Source: Trichobilharzia regenti
Lineage: Eukaryota > Platyhelminthes > Trematoda > Strigeidida > Schistosomatidae
DNA length: 64,000 nt
Assembly (NCBI GenBank): GCA_944472135.2
Contig: OX235270.1
Coordinates: forward strand, 44,020,352-44,084,351
Direction of reading: 5' to 3'
Both the position numbers and the translations under genes were made by a program. Below, piece after piece: positions 43,497-55,436 of this stretch (the first letter of the stretch is position 1; each line of letters begins with the position of its first letter). The notes under the pieces are model-generated. The model saw nothing but the letters and a program-made list of their open reading frames with translations. It did no database searches and was not told the DNA's origin.

Positions 43497-44303
43497 CATC
43501 GTGGAGCCTTCTCGATATCCACCTCTCTGAGGCCCTTTCGTCATCAATGATTGCATTTTACCCTCAGACTGCTCTATTCTGGGGGTGAGATTCAATATAC
43601 TGGCAAACTTGCTCATAGATTGATTGACACTATCTTTTACTAGTTTCGGGATATCATCAAACTTTGGCTCGATACCCTCATCCTCCATACGGGAGCTTAT
43701 CTTCACCCACTTCCTTTGCAGTCGAGTAGGTAGGCGTCTTGCTATCACTTCTAGTATAAAACTCGAGTTGAGGTCACTCATGTAATTCATCGAAATCAAG
43801 GTATTCTTATAAGTCATCAGATTATCCAAAAACTCAGTAAGTGCCTTGGAGTCATCTTGTAGTTGACTGCCGTTACCTTTGGCAGCTTCGAATACGTTAC
43901 TTACAATCATCGAAGGTCTTCCAAACCTTTGACGTAATATGCTCATAGCCTCGTAGTAGCCCTCTTTTGGCTTCATAAACTTACAGCACTGTATAGCTCT
44001 TGCAGCATCTCCAGTGCAATATCTCATCAAATACATTAACTTCAATTCATCACTTAATAGAAAACTACTCAACATGATCTCAAACTTCTTTACAAATTGT
44101 AAATAATCAGCTGGGTTTCCATCAAAACACCGTGGTTCAAATTTAGGGAGTTTGATGTTCCTATTATCCCTGAACGGCGAAACAGTAACATCAACCATGT
44201 CATGCTTAACATCAGACACATCGTTACAATCAACAGACAAGTCACCATGACTTACTTTCCTGTTTGCATCCAAGACACTCTGTCCCTTCTTTGACCCAGG
44301 CAT
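43497..44303 (-). pseudogene. BEL Gag-like N-terminal fragment in block D2
   Basis: First 269 codons of the 651-codon frame, identical in protein to copy 1 up to GSTM, then fused to CR1 5' UTR sequence and ended by a stop at 43416. Confidence 0.8.
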
Positions 44304-44448
44304 TTTTGAACTTGACCCAATTCCAAAACAGTTCCAGATATTGCTTGTTCAAAGAGGACTTGACCGGCACCAGGAAAGATGAACGGCGGCTATCCAAACT
44401 TTCACCAACTGTTTGAATCCACCAGAATCTGTTTCTATCATCAGAAAC

Positions 44449-44807
44449 TATCAGTCACGTCTCGTAAACCGTTAATGCCCAGCTCTTGCTACGCTCGGGC
44501 TCACGCTGTTCCTTGAAGATTTTCAGAAACGCTTAGTAATAACGGACGCAAAAACCAAAACACCGATTGGCCGCTTGGGAATTCTTTATTGTAACACCAA
44601 CATATAAAAAATATTTCTACTAAGGTCTGTGAACAAATATTACAATAATGAATCACAAGATTACTTCTGATGGTTTACTGCTGACTTCTTTCTGAACAGC
44701 GACCGATGAGACGATGACTGTCGTATTGATGCCTCCGCGAAAATTGGGGAAGTTGATTTTGAGCAAACAACCAAGAATTGATCGTTCAATCTTCAACTCC
44801 ATTGACA
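44449..44807 (-). repeat. BEL 5' LTR in block D2
   Basis: 359 bp, same as 31268-31626, including its inner-end change. It could drive transcription leftwards into the gag fragment and CR1 5' UTR. Confidence 0.85.
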
Positions 44808-45194
44808 CATGTCATGATGACTTTTAGTCATGTTTTTTAGCAGTTCAAAGGATTATACATAGACAGGATGAGGCAGACTAGTTAGTTTTGTTAGTGATTT
44901 TCACTTACTTTATTGTGTACCTTAGGTGATGGTTTCAAAGGTCCTTCACAATTATTTATTTAAAGAAAATCTACAGAAACACTCAGGAATTATTCTCACA
45001 TGTTATTTGCTTTTTATACTGCACAGATTTGGTTTCTACAGGCAGATGCAATGTCCATATTTTCTGCTCGAAAAATATCGCATAACATAAGCATACACAA
45101 TATAACGCGTTATTTAGTATTTTCTATCACTTAAATTTTGTATTTATAATGGTTACAATGTTTACATCTTTTGATTGCTTAATTTCTGTTTCAG

Positions 45195-45352
45195 GTGATG
45201 TCTACTTTCATGGATTTCATGGAGTTGGGTGCTAAAAATTCCCGCAGTGTCATTGATTTTGTATTACATGTTAATTCACTAATAAATCTATTCCTCGTTA
45301 TTCGTTTGTATACTCTACTTGATAAGACCGAACATAAGCCTTTGCATAATTC
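45195..45352 (+). pseudogene. Duplicated candidate host exon in block D2
   Basis: Same sequence as the candidate exon at 53254-53411. In this copy the downstream exon is missing, because CR1-B is joined at 45584. Confidence 0.35.
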
Positions 45353-45924
45353 GTGAGGCATAGAGTATATGAGGCTATCTTTGAAATGCAAAGTAAGAGC
45401 AGATATTCAGATAAGCCTATTGGTAAAAAGATTATCTTGTAGTCAAATAAAGTAAATATGTTCAAATCGTAGAGGAGGTATTGCGATTATAGAGCGTTTC
45501 GAGTTATCTATTGTCTTAGCAGAATACATAAACCGATTCGCGATTCATAGTCACAAAGTGAAGATAAATCTACCTGAGATAGTAATAATAATAATAATAA
45601 TAGTATATTCTCATTTTGTACATGAGAGACGCCAGTTTACAGGCATCATCAATATGATAAATTACATATACGATTAGCAATCATAATTAATAATAATGTT
45701 TTAATAAAGTACACATTTTTTCCTACTTGTGTAGGACACACCAAATATACAGGCATGGATAAGCATAAATTAAATTTCATAAATTCGGTTTATGGTTAAG
45801 TTACATGGTTGCTGGCGTTTTTGTTTTAATAATAATTATAATAATGTATATTCTCATATAAACATATAAATTTACATGAAAATGCATGCCATTTTTTTAG
45901 GTCTGTGGGAACAATATGATAACC

Positions 45925-46188
45925 AGTCATTCAATGGAGCACATCATGAAATATAGGAATATTGACTTCGCATTAACAAAAAAACCCAAGTAAGTTTCGG
46001 ATGGATTAAAAATACTTGGGAAAAAATAAAGCTTGAAGTTATTCCACAATATAACAAGTCATTCAATGGAGCACATCATGAAATATAGGAATGTTGTCTT
46101 CGCATTAACAAAAAAACCCAAGTAAGTTTTGGATGGATTAAAAATACTTGGGAAAAAATAAAGCTTGAAGTAATTCCTCAATATAACC
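45925..46188 (-). repeat. 132-bp tandem duplication in CR1-B 3' UTR
   Basis: Units at 45925-46056 and 46057-46188 differ by only a few bases. CR1-A has one unit (from about 32240). Confidence 0.7.
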
Positions 46189-46753
46189 TGGGTGTGTACA
46201 AATCCGAATCTCATTTTTGATTTGATTTATATCCAAATTGGGTAATAAGGAAGCTATTTTTACAGATACGATCAGTTATGTTATAAGCTACAATCGTGAA
46301 GTTGTATTACAAATTGATACTTTTCCATTGGTATAAGAGTATATTCCACAAATGTAATCCAGGTTGCGTCGTGGAGAAAGTTAATTCGTTATTAACCAGG
46401 CAACTGAAAGATACGGGACCAATAATGTTTGCAGATCATTTGTCATTGTAAATGGTCAAATATCCACATTATTCATTCTCATTCAAAAAGTCAAATGGAA
46501 GCTGAAATGGTGAGAGAAAAAAGAAGACAAACAACAGCAACGCAAAAGAAAGCAACGGGAGTCCTTAAGGAGTGATTAATAAATATAAACATATATATTC
46601 TGTTTAGTAACTGTGGTTATTTTGGTACACAAACTAACTAGTCCCGTTATGCTAACTTTTATATTATGTGTGAACTAATATTACTGTCCTGTGTAGAAAT
46701 GTTAATCATCTAGTTCCAATAATATTAAAATTTATAATTGTAGTTTGCTGTAA

Positions 46754-49740
46754 CTACACGTTTAAACAACTTAAAATATCTATGTAGGGTGAAAAAGAGG
46801 GTGTAAGAGTTAGACGTATAAGTGCATTGTCATCTTTGAGCAGTCTGGTGACTGAGGAGATGAACACTGGAAGTGTGTTTGCATCGCGCACATTAGCTGG
46901 TAGTCTATTCCAAATGACTGAAAACTTATTTAAGAAGAAGTTGTACCGCACGTAAGTCTGACAGTGCTCTATAGCAGCTAGGTTGTGATGATTTCTAAGA
47001 TTGTAACTGACGACAGCGGTAGGTTTAGTTAATGGCTCGGAGGAATGCAAGAGAAGATTAGTTAGCTTATAGTAAAAGATTAGGTTTAGCTTAAGGCGTC
47101 TTTTCCAGAGGGGTTCTAATCTTAGTCTTACGCATCTCTCATGGTATTCCAGACTACTTTCTAAACCAAGAGTTCTTGAGGTAAACTGCCGTTGCACTCC
47201 CTCTAATTTAAGCTTGTCATTTTGTCTTAGTCCGCTAAGAATAAACGGGCAGTATTCTAAGATAGGTCGGACACATACTTTGTATAATAAAACCCTAGTT
47301 TCACAACAAAAGAAATTGCGTGTTATGCATCCTATCAGCCTACGCGTTTTACGTCTGGCATAATCAGTCTGTTCAGCGAACGTTAGGTTACTAGAGTATC
47401 TAATACCGAGATCTACGACTGAATTGAGCTTAGCTAGTTTTCGCCCATTTATTTCAAGGTTTAGATCAAGCTTACTGTTGCCGATACAAATCCAGCCGCA
47501 TTTGTCAATGTTAAAATTTAGGCAGGATTCAGCACACCACGTTGCAAGGCTACTTAGTTCAAGATGTATTTTATCTACCATATCGCTTAATTCATGAGTG
47601 TAGCAGGAGTAGACGACTTTGAGGTCGTCAGCATATAGGAATGGTTTACCTGAGGTGAAGCACTTGCAAATGCTGTTAATGTAAACTGTGAATAAAAGTG
47701 GACCTAGGACACTACCTTGCACGACCCCACTTGAGATTTGCCTAGGGTGAGACAATACAGATCCAACTTTGGTTATTTGTACCCTGTTGCTTAGAAATGA
47801 TTTTAACCAGTTCAGTAATGGGTTGCGAATTCCACAAGAGTACAGCTTCTCAAAGAGAATACTGTGAGATACCATGTCAAATGCCCTAGATATATCGAAG
47901 TATAGAACAACGACTAGCTTACGTGCTTCGCGATTACTAGTGATGCAGTTGAAAAAGTCGAAGTGGCAAGTAACGCAGGATCTATTTTTGAGAAATCCGT
48001 GTTGAGACCTTGTAACAAGATCTTCCCTAATTAGGTAGTCTGACAATTGATCTTTACAACTTTCTCCATGATTCGTGAGATAACTGGGGTTATATTTATG
48101 GGTCTGTAATTGCGGACGTTTGCCCTATCACCAGATTTGTAATGTGGAATTATGAAGCTAGTTTTCCACTCACTAGGGTAAGTGCCAGTGTCCATAGATA
48201 TTGAGAAGAATTTAAGAAGTAACAGGGTATATCACACCCACTGTTTTTGAAAATTATCGAAGCGAGGCCATCCGGTCCCGTACTAGTGGAAGGTTTAAGG
48301 CTTTTAATTGCTTGTACTATTAACTGATTAGTGAACACAATGCTTTCAAGGGAAGAGATAGTAAGGGGAGCGGTTTCACCAGGCATATGTGTTTCTAAAC
48401 TAAAGTTTGCAAACCAATCACTGAAAGTTCACAGATAGTGGCAGGTTCATTGTAGATTACTTTGTCGTGAAGTAAGTATGGGATTTCCCTCGCCGACTGC
48501 ATTCGTTTTTTAAGAAGTGCCGTTAAGTTATAAACTTTGGAGGTACTTTCAAGTGCCGTTAACTCTTCGTCGAGGTCCTTTTGAGAACGTAGGCGCTTGA
48601 TAGATTCAAGAGACTCGTGGATTGAGAGCAATAGTGATATGTCCTTAGTGGAATAGTACTGTTTCTTCAGTTTCCTTAACTTATTACGGTGTGCCCTTGG
48701 AATATATTCAGTTCGGTGTCTACTTAATTTCACTATTTTCTTTGGGGCAACTGTATCTAGACAAAGGGTAACATTCCTGTAAAACAGGGTTACTAAGGCC
48801 TCCAGGGAGTCAGTGGTAAAATAGTCATCCCATTGACAGAGTCGAATAAGTTCTTGGACTAATCCCCAGTCTGTATATTTGTAACTACGACATATTGTGC
48901 TTCCTGAGTCTTGTTTGTTTCCTGTATTTAGTGGTGAGAAAGGCAGAGAGCAGAGTACCATTCTATGGTCACTACTGGAAAATCTATTACCAACATAAGT
49001 GGATACTGGGATTGTGTCATGACAAAAAACAAGGTCCAAATGTTGTCCCCACGAGTAGGTGTCTGGACGTGTTGTTGCCATCCATAACAGTCTATAGTGG
49101 CAAGTAATTCGTCGAAGCGTTGGGGGCCGGAACTAGTTAGCCAATTGACTTCTGGAAGATTGAAGTCCCCTGCAATTATTTTGTAATTAGCACTAAACGA
49201 GGATGCATGTGCAAACGATTTAGCTAATAACGCATCAGTTTCTTTTGTTGCGCTTGGTGCTCGATAAACACAGCCTATGAGAAGTTTGTACTTATCTCCA
49301 TGTAAGACAACCCAGAGTGAGTCAGGTACATTATTCATTGTTTCATCTTCCACCTTACTGACTACAAATGAGTTATGTATATATATGAGACATCCTCCAC
49401 CACGCTTGCAATCTCTGTTTGCACGGTGTACAGTGTAATCATCGATACCTATATGCACATCAAGTACTGAGGATGAGCACCATGACTCAGTAATCAGAGC
49501 TACAGTAGGCTTGGCGACTAATAATAATGTCCTTAGTTCAGATATCTTATTGATTAAGGAGCGTGCATTAATTAGCAATATCGTGAATAAGTCACGGGAT
49601 ACTACAAACTGGCTTAAAATGTCACCATAACCTAAATCTATTTGTGCGTCAGCACCGCAAGAATTTATGAATGAAAAGGAGGTCGGACTGGGTGTCTGCA
49701 CATCGGAGTTGGTGTGCAATGAGGTGGTCCTAGGTGCCAT
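46754..49740 (-). pseudogene. CR1-B ORF2 (endonuclease-RT), frameshifted
   Basis: Endonuclease part from ATG 49740. Frame changes near 49040, 48425, 48225 and 48055. The RT end 46754-48046 keeps YFDISRAFD (motif A Asp present), VVQGSVLGPLLF and FLYADD. The Merlin target site is empty here. Confidence 0.8.
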
Positions 49741-50877
49741 GGGTCGTACCAGTGATTCAGGACACCTGGAAAATTTACCATGTGTTCCTGGATATAAGGG
49801 TAGTACAGGTTGGGCCTAGGTTGGCGGTTAAAAGGCATAGCATCAGAAGGTCTACCCATCCAACTGCTATTCGTCATACCGGTATACACCTTCGGGTTGT
49901 TTTTATAACTTAAAGGGAATTGTGAAGGAAGGTGCTTTGGCTGCAAGACTTTAGGAGTCTTGGAGCCTGACTTTCTATAAGGTGGAGCATGCGGAACACC
50001 TCCAGATGTACTTATGTTTCGAGAGGAGTTTTTCGTAACAAGTGATGGTTTGTTGGCATTCTTACTCTCAGCAGGCTTATTGAATACAAAGTATTCTTCC
50101 CCATCATTAGTCTCAACCCTGCGAAATTTGTTCATCGTGGTGAGGTTACTACGTTTGGGGGGAAATTTCTTAGAACAACTTGCAGAAGTTCTAGTCATTT
50201 TAACATCTTTCGATGAGGCTTTGTTTACAGGGGTACTGGTATCTAAATCAGTTCCTAGTTCCATTGGCAGGTGTGGTTGTTGTGTAGTTTGCTGAATGCT
50301 AGTTTCAGCACTAGGTGTCTGTTGCTGTGCACGATCCTTATTTGGTAAATCAAAGCTAGAGCTAGAGGAGGTGACCAGGTTATTACTACGCATTATTCTG
50401 CGCTGACACGGTGTTTTATCCTGAGCTACGGTTATAGACTTATAACTGCTATTCAGTCTTAAGTGATCCTGACATTTAGTAAACTTACTAGCATCAAGGG
50501 AATTACTGAATTTAAAAATGATTGGGCAATTAGCCTGGTTAGACTTTTTACGAAGTCGTTTGCATTCACATGGAACACTAGCCATGCCGCAACAAATCAG
50601 GATTTTGTGTCTTACAGTTTTCAGGGGCAGAGAGTCTGGGACGTTGTAAACTATAGCTTGGTGAGAAGAGGTTATACGCTTCATCACCTCCGTAGCCAAG
50701 CAGTCAATCAGATTTTCAGCTTTATTTAGGTTGTCTGGAGATATTTTAGGATGCCTTTCTAAAAGACAGGCTATTGGGTCTAAATTCAAAAGCTTATTTT
50801 GAGTTACATCCAGTAAACACTTAACCTGGCCAATATCAGAACGGCTTTCCGTGGTATTTGAGATTGGCAGTGACATA
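49665..50877 (-). pseudogene. CR1-B ORF1, C-terminal part
   Basis: 403 codons from the ATG at 50876 to the stop; homologous to 36726-37932 with scattered differences. Its N-terminal part lies at 51201-51463 beyond the solo LTR. Confidence 0.7.
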
Positions 50878-50881
50878 CTAT

Positions 50882-51200
50882 TTTAAAGGTTGACGGATAT
50901 TAAAGGTTTGACGTGATATCTCGTTCAACAACTTCTAATTAATTTATTCTCGCGTACCAAAGACAAAGCAAAAGCCAATAATTGATCGTCCAAACCAAGC
51001 GATATATTTAGAAGCCAAAACAAGCCGTTAGACGAACGCTTAGCTAGCTAGTGATCGTGCACGTGACACGACGAGGTACCAAATGGCGGGGATGCTTGAC
51101 CGGAAGCCTTCAGCTAAACAAGTCGACTTAAACAGTGGTGGTCAGCATCCAATGAGTGATTGCTGTGGTCAATAATTTTGGGGAATTATTTACCGCTACA
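50882..51200 (-). repeat. Solo Ty3 LTR in CR1-B ORF1
   Basis: 319 bp, flanked by CTAT (50878-50881 and 51201-51204), at exactly the same ORF1 position as the complete element in CR1-A. Most simply explained by LTR-LTR recombination of a former complete copy. Confidence 0.88.
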
Positions 51201-51463
51201 CTATCAAACTGATCTAATTTTTTCTGAATTTCACTTACTTGCCTCTGCATATCTTTCAAAAGGAGGTTTAGTTCACAGAACTCAGAGTTCTCTAACAGAA
51301 CATCTTTCACCTGTATCACAGGAGTGAGATCTGCACTCAAACCATTTTGAGAGCTAGTAGTTGATACTGTATTACACGACGGTAATGCAGTTATAACCGA
51401 ATTTGAGCCACTATCTAAAACAATTGTGTTTCTACGAACACGTTTTTTAGAGATTTGGACCAT
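51201..51463 (-). pseudogene. CR1-B ORF1, N-terminal part
   Basis: 87 codons plus two bases from ATG 51463, identical in protein to 43142-43404. Confidence 0.75.
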
Positions 51464-51555
51464 AACTTCAAGAATTATAAGACAATAAGCAGTAAATAAA
51501 ATTCAGAGCAAACACGTGCAAAAATGTCACCAATTTCGAACGTACCGCCAGAGGT

Positions 51556-52362
51556 CATCGTGGAGCCTTCTCGATATCCACCTCTCTGAGGCCCTTTCGT
51601 CATCAATGATTGCATTTTACCCTCAGACTGCTCTATTCTGGGGGTGAGATTCAATATACTGGCAAACTTGCTCATAGATTGATTGACACTATCTTTTACT
51701 AGTTTCGGGATATCATCAAACTTTGGCTCGATACCCTCATCCTCCATACGGGAGCTTATCTTCACCCACTTCCTTTGCAGTCGAGTAGGTAGGCGTCTTG
51801 CTATCACTTCTAGTATAAAACTCGAGTTGAGGTCACTCATGTAATTCATCGAAATCAAGGTATTCTTATAAGTCATCAGATTATCCAAAAACTCAGTAAG
51901 TGCCTTGGAGTCATCTTGTAGTTGACTGCCGTTACCTTTGGCAGCTTCGAATACGTTACTTACAATCATCGAAGGTCTTCCAAACCTTTGACGTAATATG
52001 CTCATAGCCTCGTAGTAGCCCTCTTTTGGCTTCATAAACTTACAGCACTGTATAGCTCTTGCAGCATCTCCAGTGCAATATCTCATCAAATACATTAACT
52101 TCAATTCATCACTTAATAGAAAACTACTCAACATGATCTCAAACTTCTTTACAAATTGTAAATAATCAGCTGGGTTTCCATCAAAACACCGTGGTTCAAA
52201 TTTAGGGAGTTTGATGTTCCTATTATCCCTGAACGGCGAAACAGTAACATCAACCATGTCATGCTTAACATCAGACACATCGTTACAATCAACAGACAAG
52301 TCACCATGACTTACTTTCCTGTTTGCATCCAAGACACTCTGTCCCTTCTTTGACCCAGGCAT
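51556..52362 (-). pseudogene. BEL Gag-like N-terminal fragment in block D3
   Basis: First 269 codons as in D2, running into CR1-B 5' UTR. Confidence 0.8.
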
Positions 52363-52507
52363 TGTTGAACTTGACCCAATTCCAAAACAGTTCCAGATAT
52401 TGCTTGTTCAAAGAGGACTTGACCGGCACCAGGAAAGATGAACGGCGGCTATCCAAACTTTCACCAACTGTTTGAATCCACCAGAATCTGTTTCTATCAT
52501 CAGAAAC

Positions 52508-52866
52508 TATCAGTCACGTCTCGTAAACCGTTAATGCCCAGCTCTTGCTACGCTCGGGCTCACGCTGTTCCTTGAAGATTTTCAGAAACGCTTAGTAATA
52601 ACGGACGCAAAAACCAAAACACCGATTGGCCGCTTGGGAATTCTTTATTGTAACACCAACATATAAAAAATATTTCTACTAAGGTCTGTGAACAAATATT
52701 ACAATAATGAATCACAAGATTACTTCTGATGGTTTACTGCTGACTTCTTTCTGAACAGCGACCGATGAGACGATGACTGTCGTATTGATGCCTCCGCGAA
52801 AATTGGGGAAGTTGATTTTGAGCAAACAACCAAGAATTGATCGTTCAATCTTCAACTCCATTGACA
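52508..52866 (-). repeat. BEL 5' LTR in block D3
   Basis: 359 bp, as 44449-44807. Followed by the original flank word CATGT. Confidence 0.85.
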
Positions 52867-53100
52867 CATGTCATGATGACTTTTAGTCATGTTTTTTAGC
52901 AGTTCAAAGGATTATACATAGACAGGATGAGGCAGACTAGTTAGTTTTGTTAGTGATTTTCACTTACTTTATTGTGTACCTTAGGTGATGGTTTCAAAGG
53001 TCCTTCACAATTATTTATTTAAAGAAAATCTACAGAAACACTCAGGAATTATTCTCACATGTTATTTGCTTTTTATACTGCACAGATTTGGTTTCTACAG

Positions 53101-53175
53101 GCAGATGCAATGTCCATATTTTCTGCTCGAAAAATATCGCATGACATAAGCATACACAATATAACGCGTTATTTA
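53101..53175 (+). CDS. Candidate host exon a (unidentified gene)
   Basis: Acceptor 'tttctacag' and a weak donor (TTA then gtattt) bound 25 codons (ADAMSIFSARKIS...TRYL) that end in phase 0, as the next candidate exon requires. The intron would be 78 bp. Weak on its own. Copies also lie in D1 (31860-31935) and D2. Confidence 0.2.
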
Positions 53176-53253
53176 GTATTTTCTATCACTTAAATTTTGT
53201 ATTTATAATGGTTACAATGTTTACATCTTTTGATTGCTTAATTTCTGTTTCAG

Positions 53254-53411
53254 GTGATGTCTACTTTCATGGATTTCATGGAGTTGGGTGCTAAAAATTC
53301 CCGCAGTGTCATTGATTTTGTATTACATGTTAATTCACTAATAAATCTATTCCTCGTTATTCGTTTGTATACTCTACTTGATAAGACCGAACATAAGCCT
53401 TTGCATAATTC
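53254..53411 (+). CDS. Candidate host exon b (unidentified gene)
   Basis: Good acceptor 'aatttctgtttcag' and donor 'ttcgtgagg'. The 158-bp exon reads VMSTFMDFMELGAKNSRSVI, then a hydrophobic stretch (VLHVNSLINLFLVIRLYTLL) that could be a membrane helix. It splices in frame (TC plus A) to 53750. No family recognised. Upstream exons were not found; the BEL insertion may separate them. Confidence 0.35.
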
Positions 53412-53749
53412 GTGAGGCATAGAGTATATGAGGCTATCTTTGAAATGCAAAGTAAGAGCAGATATTCAGATAAGCCTATTGGTAAAAAGATTATCTTGTA
53501 GTCAAATAAAGTAAATATGTTCAAATCGTAGAGGAGGTATTGCGATTATAGAGCGTTTCGAGTTATCTATTGTCTTAGCAGAATACATAAACCGATTCGC
53601 GATTCATAGTCACAAAGTGAAGATAAATCTACCTGAGATAGTGTGCTTGCAATTTATACATGTCCCAATGTACCATAAGGATAGACTATACCTATACTGT
53701 TAGATGTATAACTCAGTGAAACTACGGTTATCGTAATAATTAAAAACAG

Positions 53750-53960
53750 AATGCCTACGGTTCTCAGCCACAGGACACGATACGTTGCTATCTGTTCACA
53801 CAATCAAGTAAACAAAAGTTTTCCAGACGCCGCATTTACTCCTAACAGTTTACCCTCAAGGCCTAACTTAGCACGTGTTACTTATGTTACTGGAACACAA
53901 TCGCATTACAATAGAAGGAACACAGATTCCTTGAAAAAGTGTTTATTAAACAAAAATTAG
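53750..53960 (+). CDS. Candidate host exon c, terminal (unidentified gene)
   Basis: Acceptor 'ttaaaaacag' then 69 codons (MPTVLSHRTRYVAIC...CLLNKN) to TAG at 53958-53960, in phase with exon b. Polar, protein-like composition. This exon lies outside the duplicated block and so occurs once. Confidence 0.35.
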
Positions 53961-54849
53961 ATTTCAAATGTACAGATAATTCAGATGAGTAGTCCTCTGT
54001 TACTGTCAGTAAGTTCCATCTGCGTACACGGCACATATACGTTTTTCCATAAGTCTGAAAAGGTTTAAGAAAAGCATAATTAACTTGGGTATTACATGTA
54101 TGATCTGAATGAAAAAATTCTTTGATAAGCATTTACAAGTAATCACTTTACAAACAGTATATAAAAGTAGCCAAATAGTTTCCACTAAATTTAAGAGACT
54201 TCGCAATTTATCGTTGGTCGATATCTAGTATGTCCAACGAGGCGTCATGAAATGATAAAACTAACGACAAGTTCTGCAGTAGTTTCCAAAGCTTGTACAA
54301 AGATTTTAGCAAAAATGACAACGGCTCTATGACAAATAATAGACCTTGACAGAAATAATAATAACATTCATGTTCATAGTGACTATAAAAACAATAAGAG
54401 GTATTATTGTCGCAATGAATTCATCATTAACTTGGATAGACAACCAACAATAATACAATCATATCAAATAAATGTATCACATAATCTTATGAAGCAGGTG
54501 TTTACTTACTTTCACTGTATTCTCTCAATACTGATATGCTCAACTAGCTTATACCAAATGAACTCAATATTAATTCTGAAAGTGAATGGAGATCCAGTTT
54601 ATGTCATATAAAAATATGCGGCCTATATGTATAACACGGCTTACTGAGACATTTCATACCTGCTTTCCGATCTTCGTGACAAGAACACAGTTTATCTAGG
54701 TTTACCCACATATACATAAGTATACCTATATGCTGCATCAATCATGCCGTTTTTATAATGATTATCCAGACCATTGTGTATATTATACTTATTTAAGGAT
54801 CTCCGAAAATAATGGTCAAGCGATAACAGAAGTTGCTTGAAGTTATTAC
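53961..54849. other. Unassigned host sequence
   Basis: AT-rich, overlapping short frames on -, none with a recognised domain. Confidence 0.35.
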
Positions 54850-54965
54850 CTCTTCAGAACATTGTTTACATTCTTGACACACTTGAGATGTCCTTACATC
54901 TTGATATGGCATGAACTCGTTGAATTTAGCAAATAAATCCACTGGTGTATCATTTATCTTCTGAG
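54850..54965 (-). CDS. Candidate exon of an unidentified - strand gene
   Basis: Acceptor 'ctattacag' and donor 'gaggtaata' bound two bases plus 38 codons (QKINDTPVDLFAKFNEFMPY ... VCQECKQCSEE), with a CxxCxxC cluster. No family recognised. It ends in phase 0, whereas the candidate terminal exon at 27659-27834 needs one carried base, so the two do not join directly. Confidence 0.25.
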
Positions 54966-55044
54966 CTGTAATAGTTCGTGTCGTCAGTTATCTATCCAAC
55001 TTGATAAAACGCTCCTGGAAATTCAGAACTTAACCAAGCAGCTA

Positions 55045-55436
55045 AATGATGCTTGAAATTACCCCCAACTCGAACGACCAACTGGCCAATCACAAGCGAG
55101 TAAATCACTTGTTTATCTCATTCGCGGTCACTCAAAATTATGGCCGTCGACATGCTGCCTCGTCTCATCGTTCGCTGTTCGTCGGAAGAGGGAAAATTAT
55201 CAGAAGTATTATTGTGATCTATTGTTATAACATTTATTCTTAGACCTTGTGTATAATAACCTTATTGTTGGTTACATATCGGAGTAAGAATAAAGGATTC
55301 TCGAGTCGCCAATCTGTGTTCTGGTTTTTCGCGTTGGTTATTACACATTGTTTCTGAAAGTCTTCCAGGAATAGCGTGAGGTCCAGTGTAGTAAGACCTG
55401 GACATTGACACCAATCGTTAAGTTTATGTGATGTCA
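55045..55436 (+). repeat. Diverged BEL-type LTR, + orientation
   Basis: Shares, in order, 'cgtctcatcgttcgctgttc', 'atcagaagtattattgtga', the AATAAAGGATTC polyadenylation-type word and 'tttctgaaagtcttccagga' with the reverse complement of the LTRs in this window. It is about three-quarters alike. It is older than the others and oppositely oriented. A gag-like interior was not found downstream, only MSAAPADPAKGEIQKGG at 55529. Confidence 0.65.

Larger units (their letters stand above)
43497..45583. repeat. Duplicated block D, copy 2
   Basis: 2087 bp, same length as 51556-53642 and nearly identical. Contents on - strand: start of BEL gag (43497-44303), BEL 5' UTR, 5' LTR (44449-44807) and host flank. 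It is bounded left by the CR1-A 5' end and right by the CR1-B 3' tail. Confidence 0.85.
45584..51555 (-). mobile_element. CR1-like non-LTR retrotransposon B, with solo Ty3 LTR
   Basis: Same organisation as CR1-A without Merlin and with only a solo LTR in ORF1. It has an (AAT)n 3' end at 45584-45603. Its ORFs differ from CR1-A by scattered substitutions (roughly a few percent), except right of the LTR, where they look identical. ORF2 has several frameshifts, so the copy is inactive. Confidence 0.85.
51556..53642. repeat. Duplicated block D, copy 3
   Basis: 2087 bp. It differs from D2 at only a couple of bases that I noticed (ATTGTTG for ATTTTTG at 52362; GCATGAC for GCATAAC near 53140). The right edge runs on into single-copy host sequence at 53643, so this copy sits in the original flank. 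Confidence 0.85.

Noticed and set aside
45191..45391. 66-codon - strand frame repeated at 53250-53450
   Set aside because: Antisense to the candidate + exon b, which has better splice signals; repetition is due to block D.
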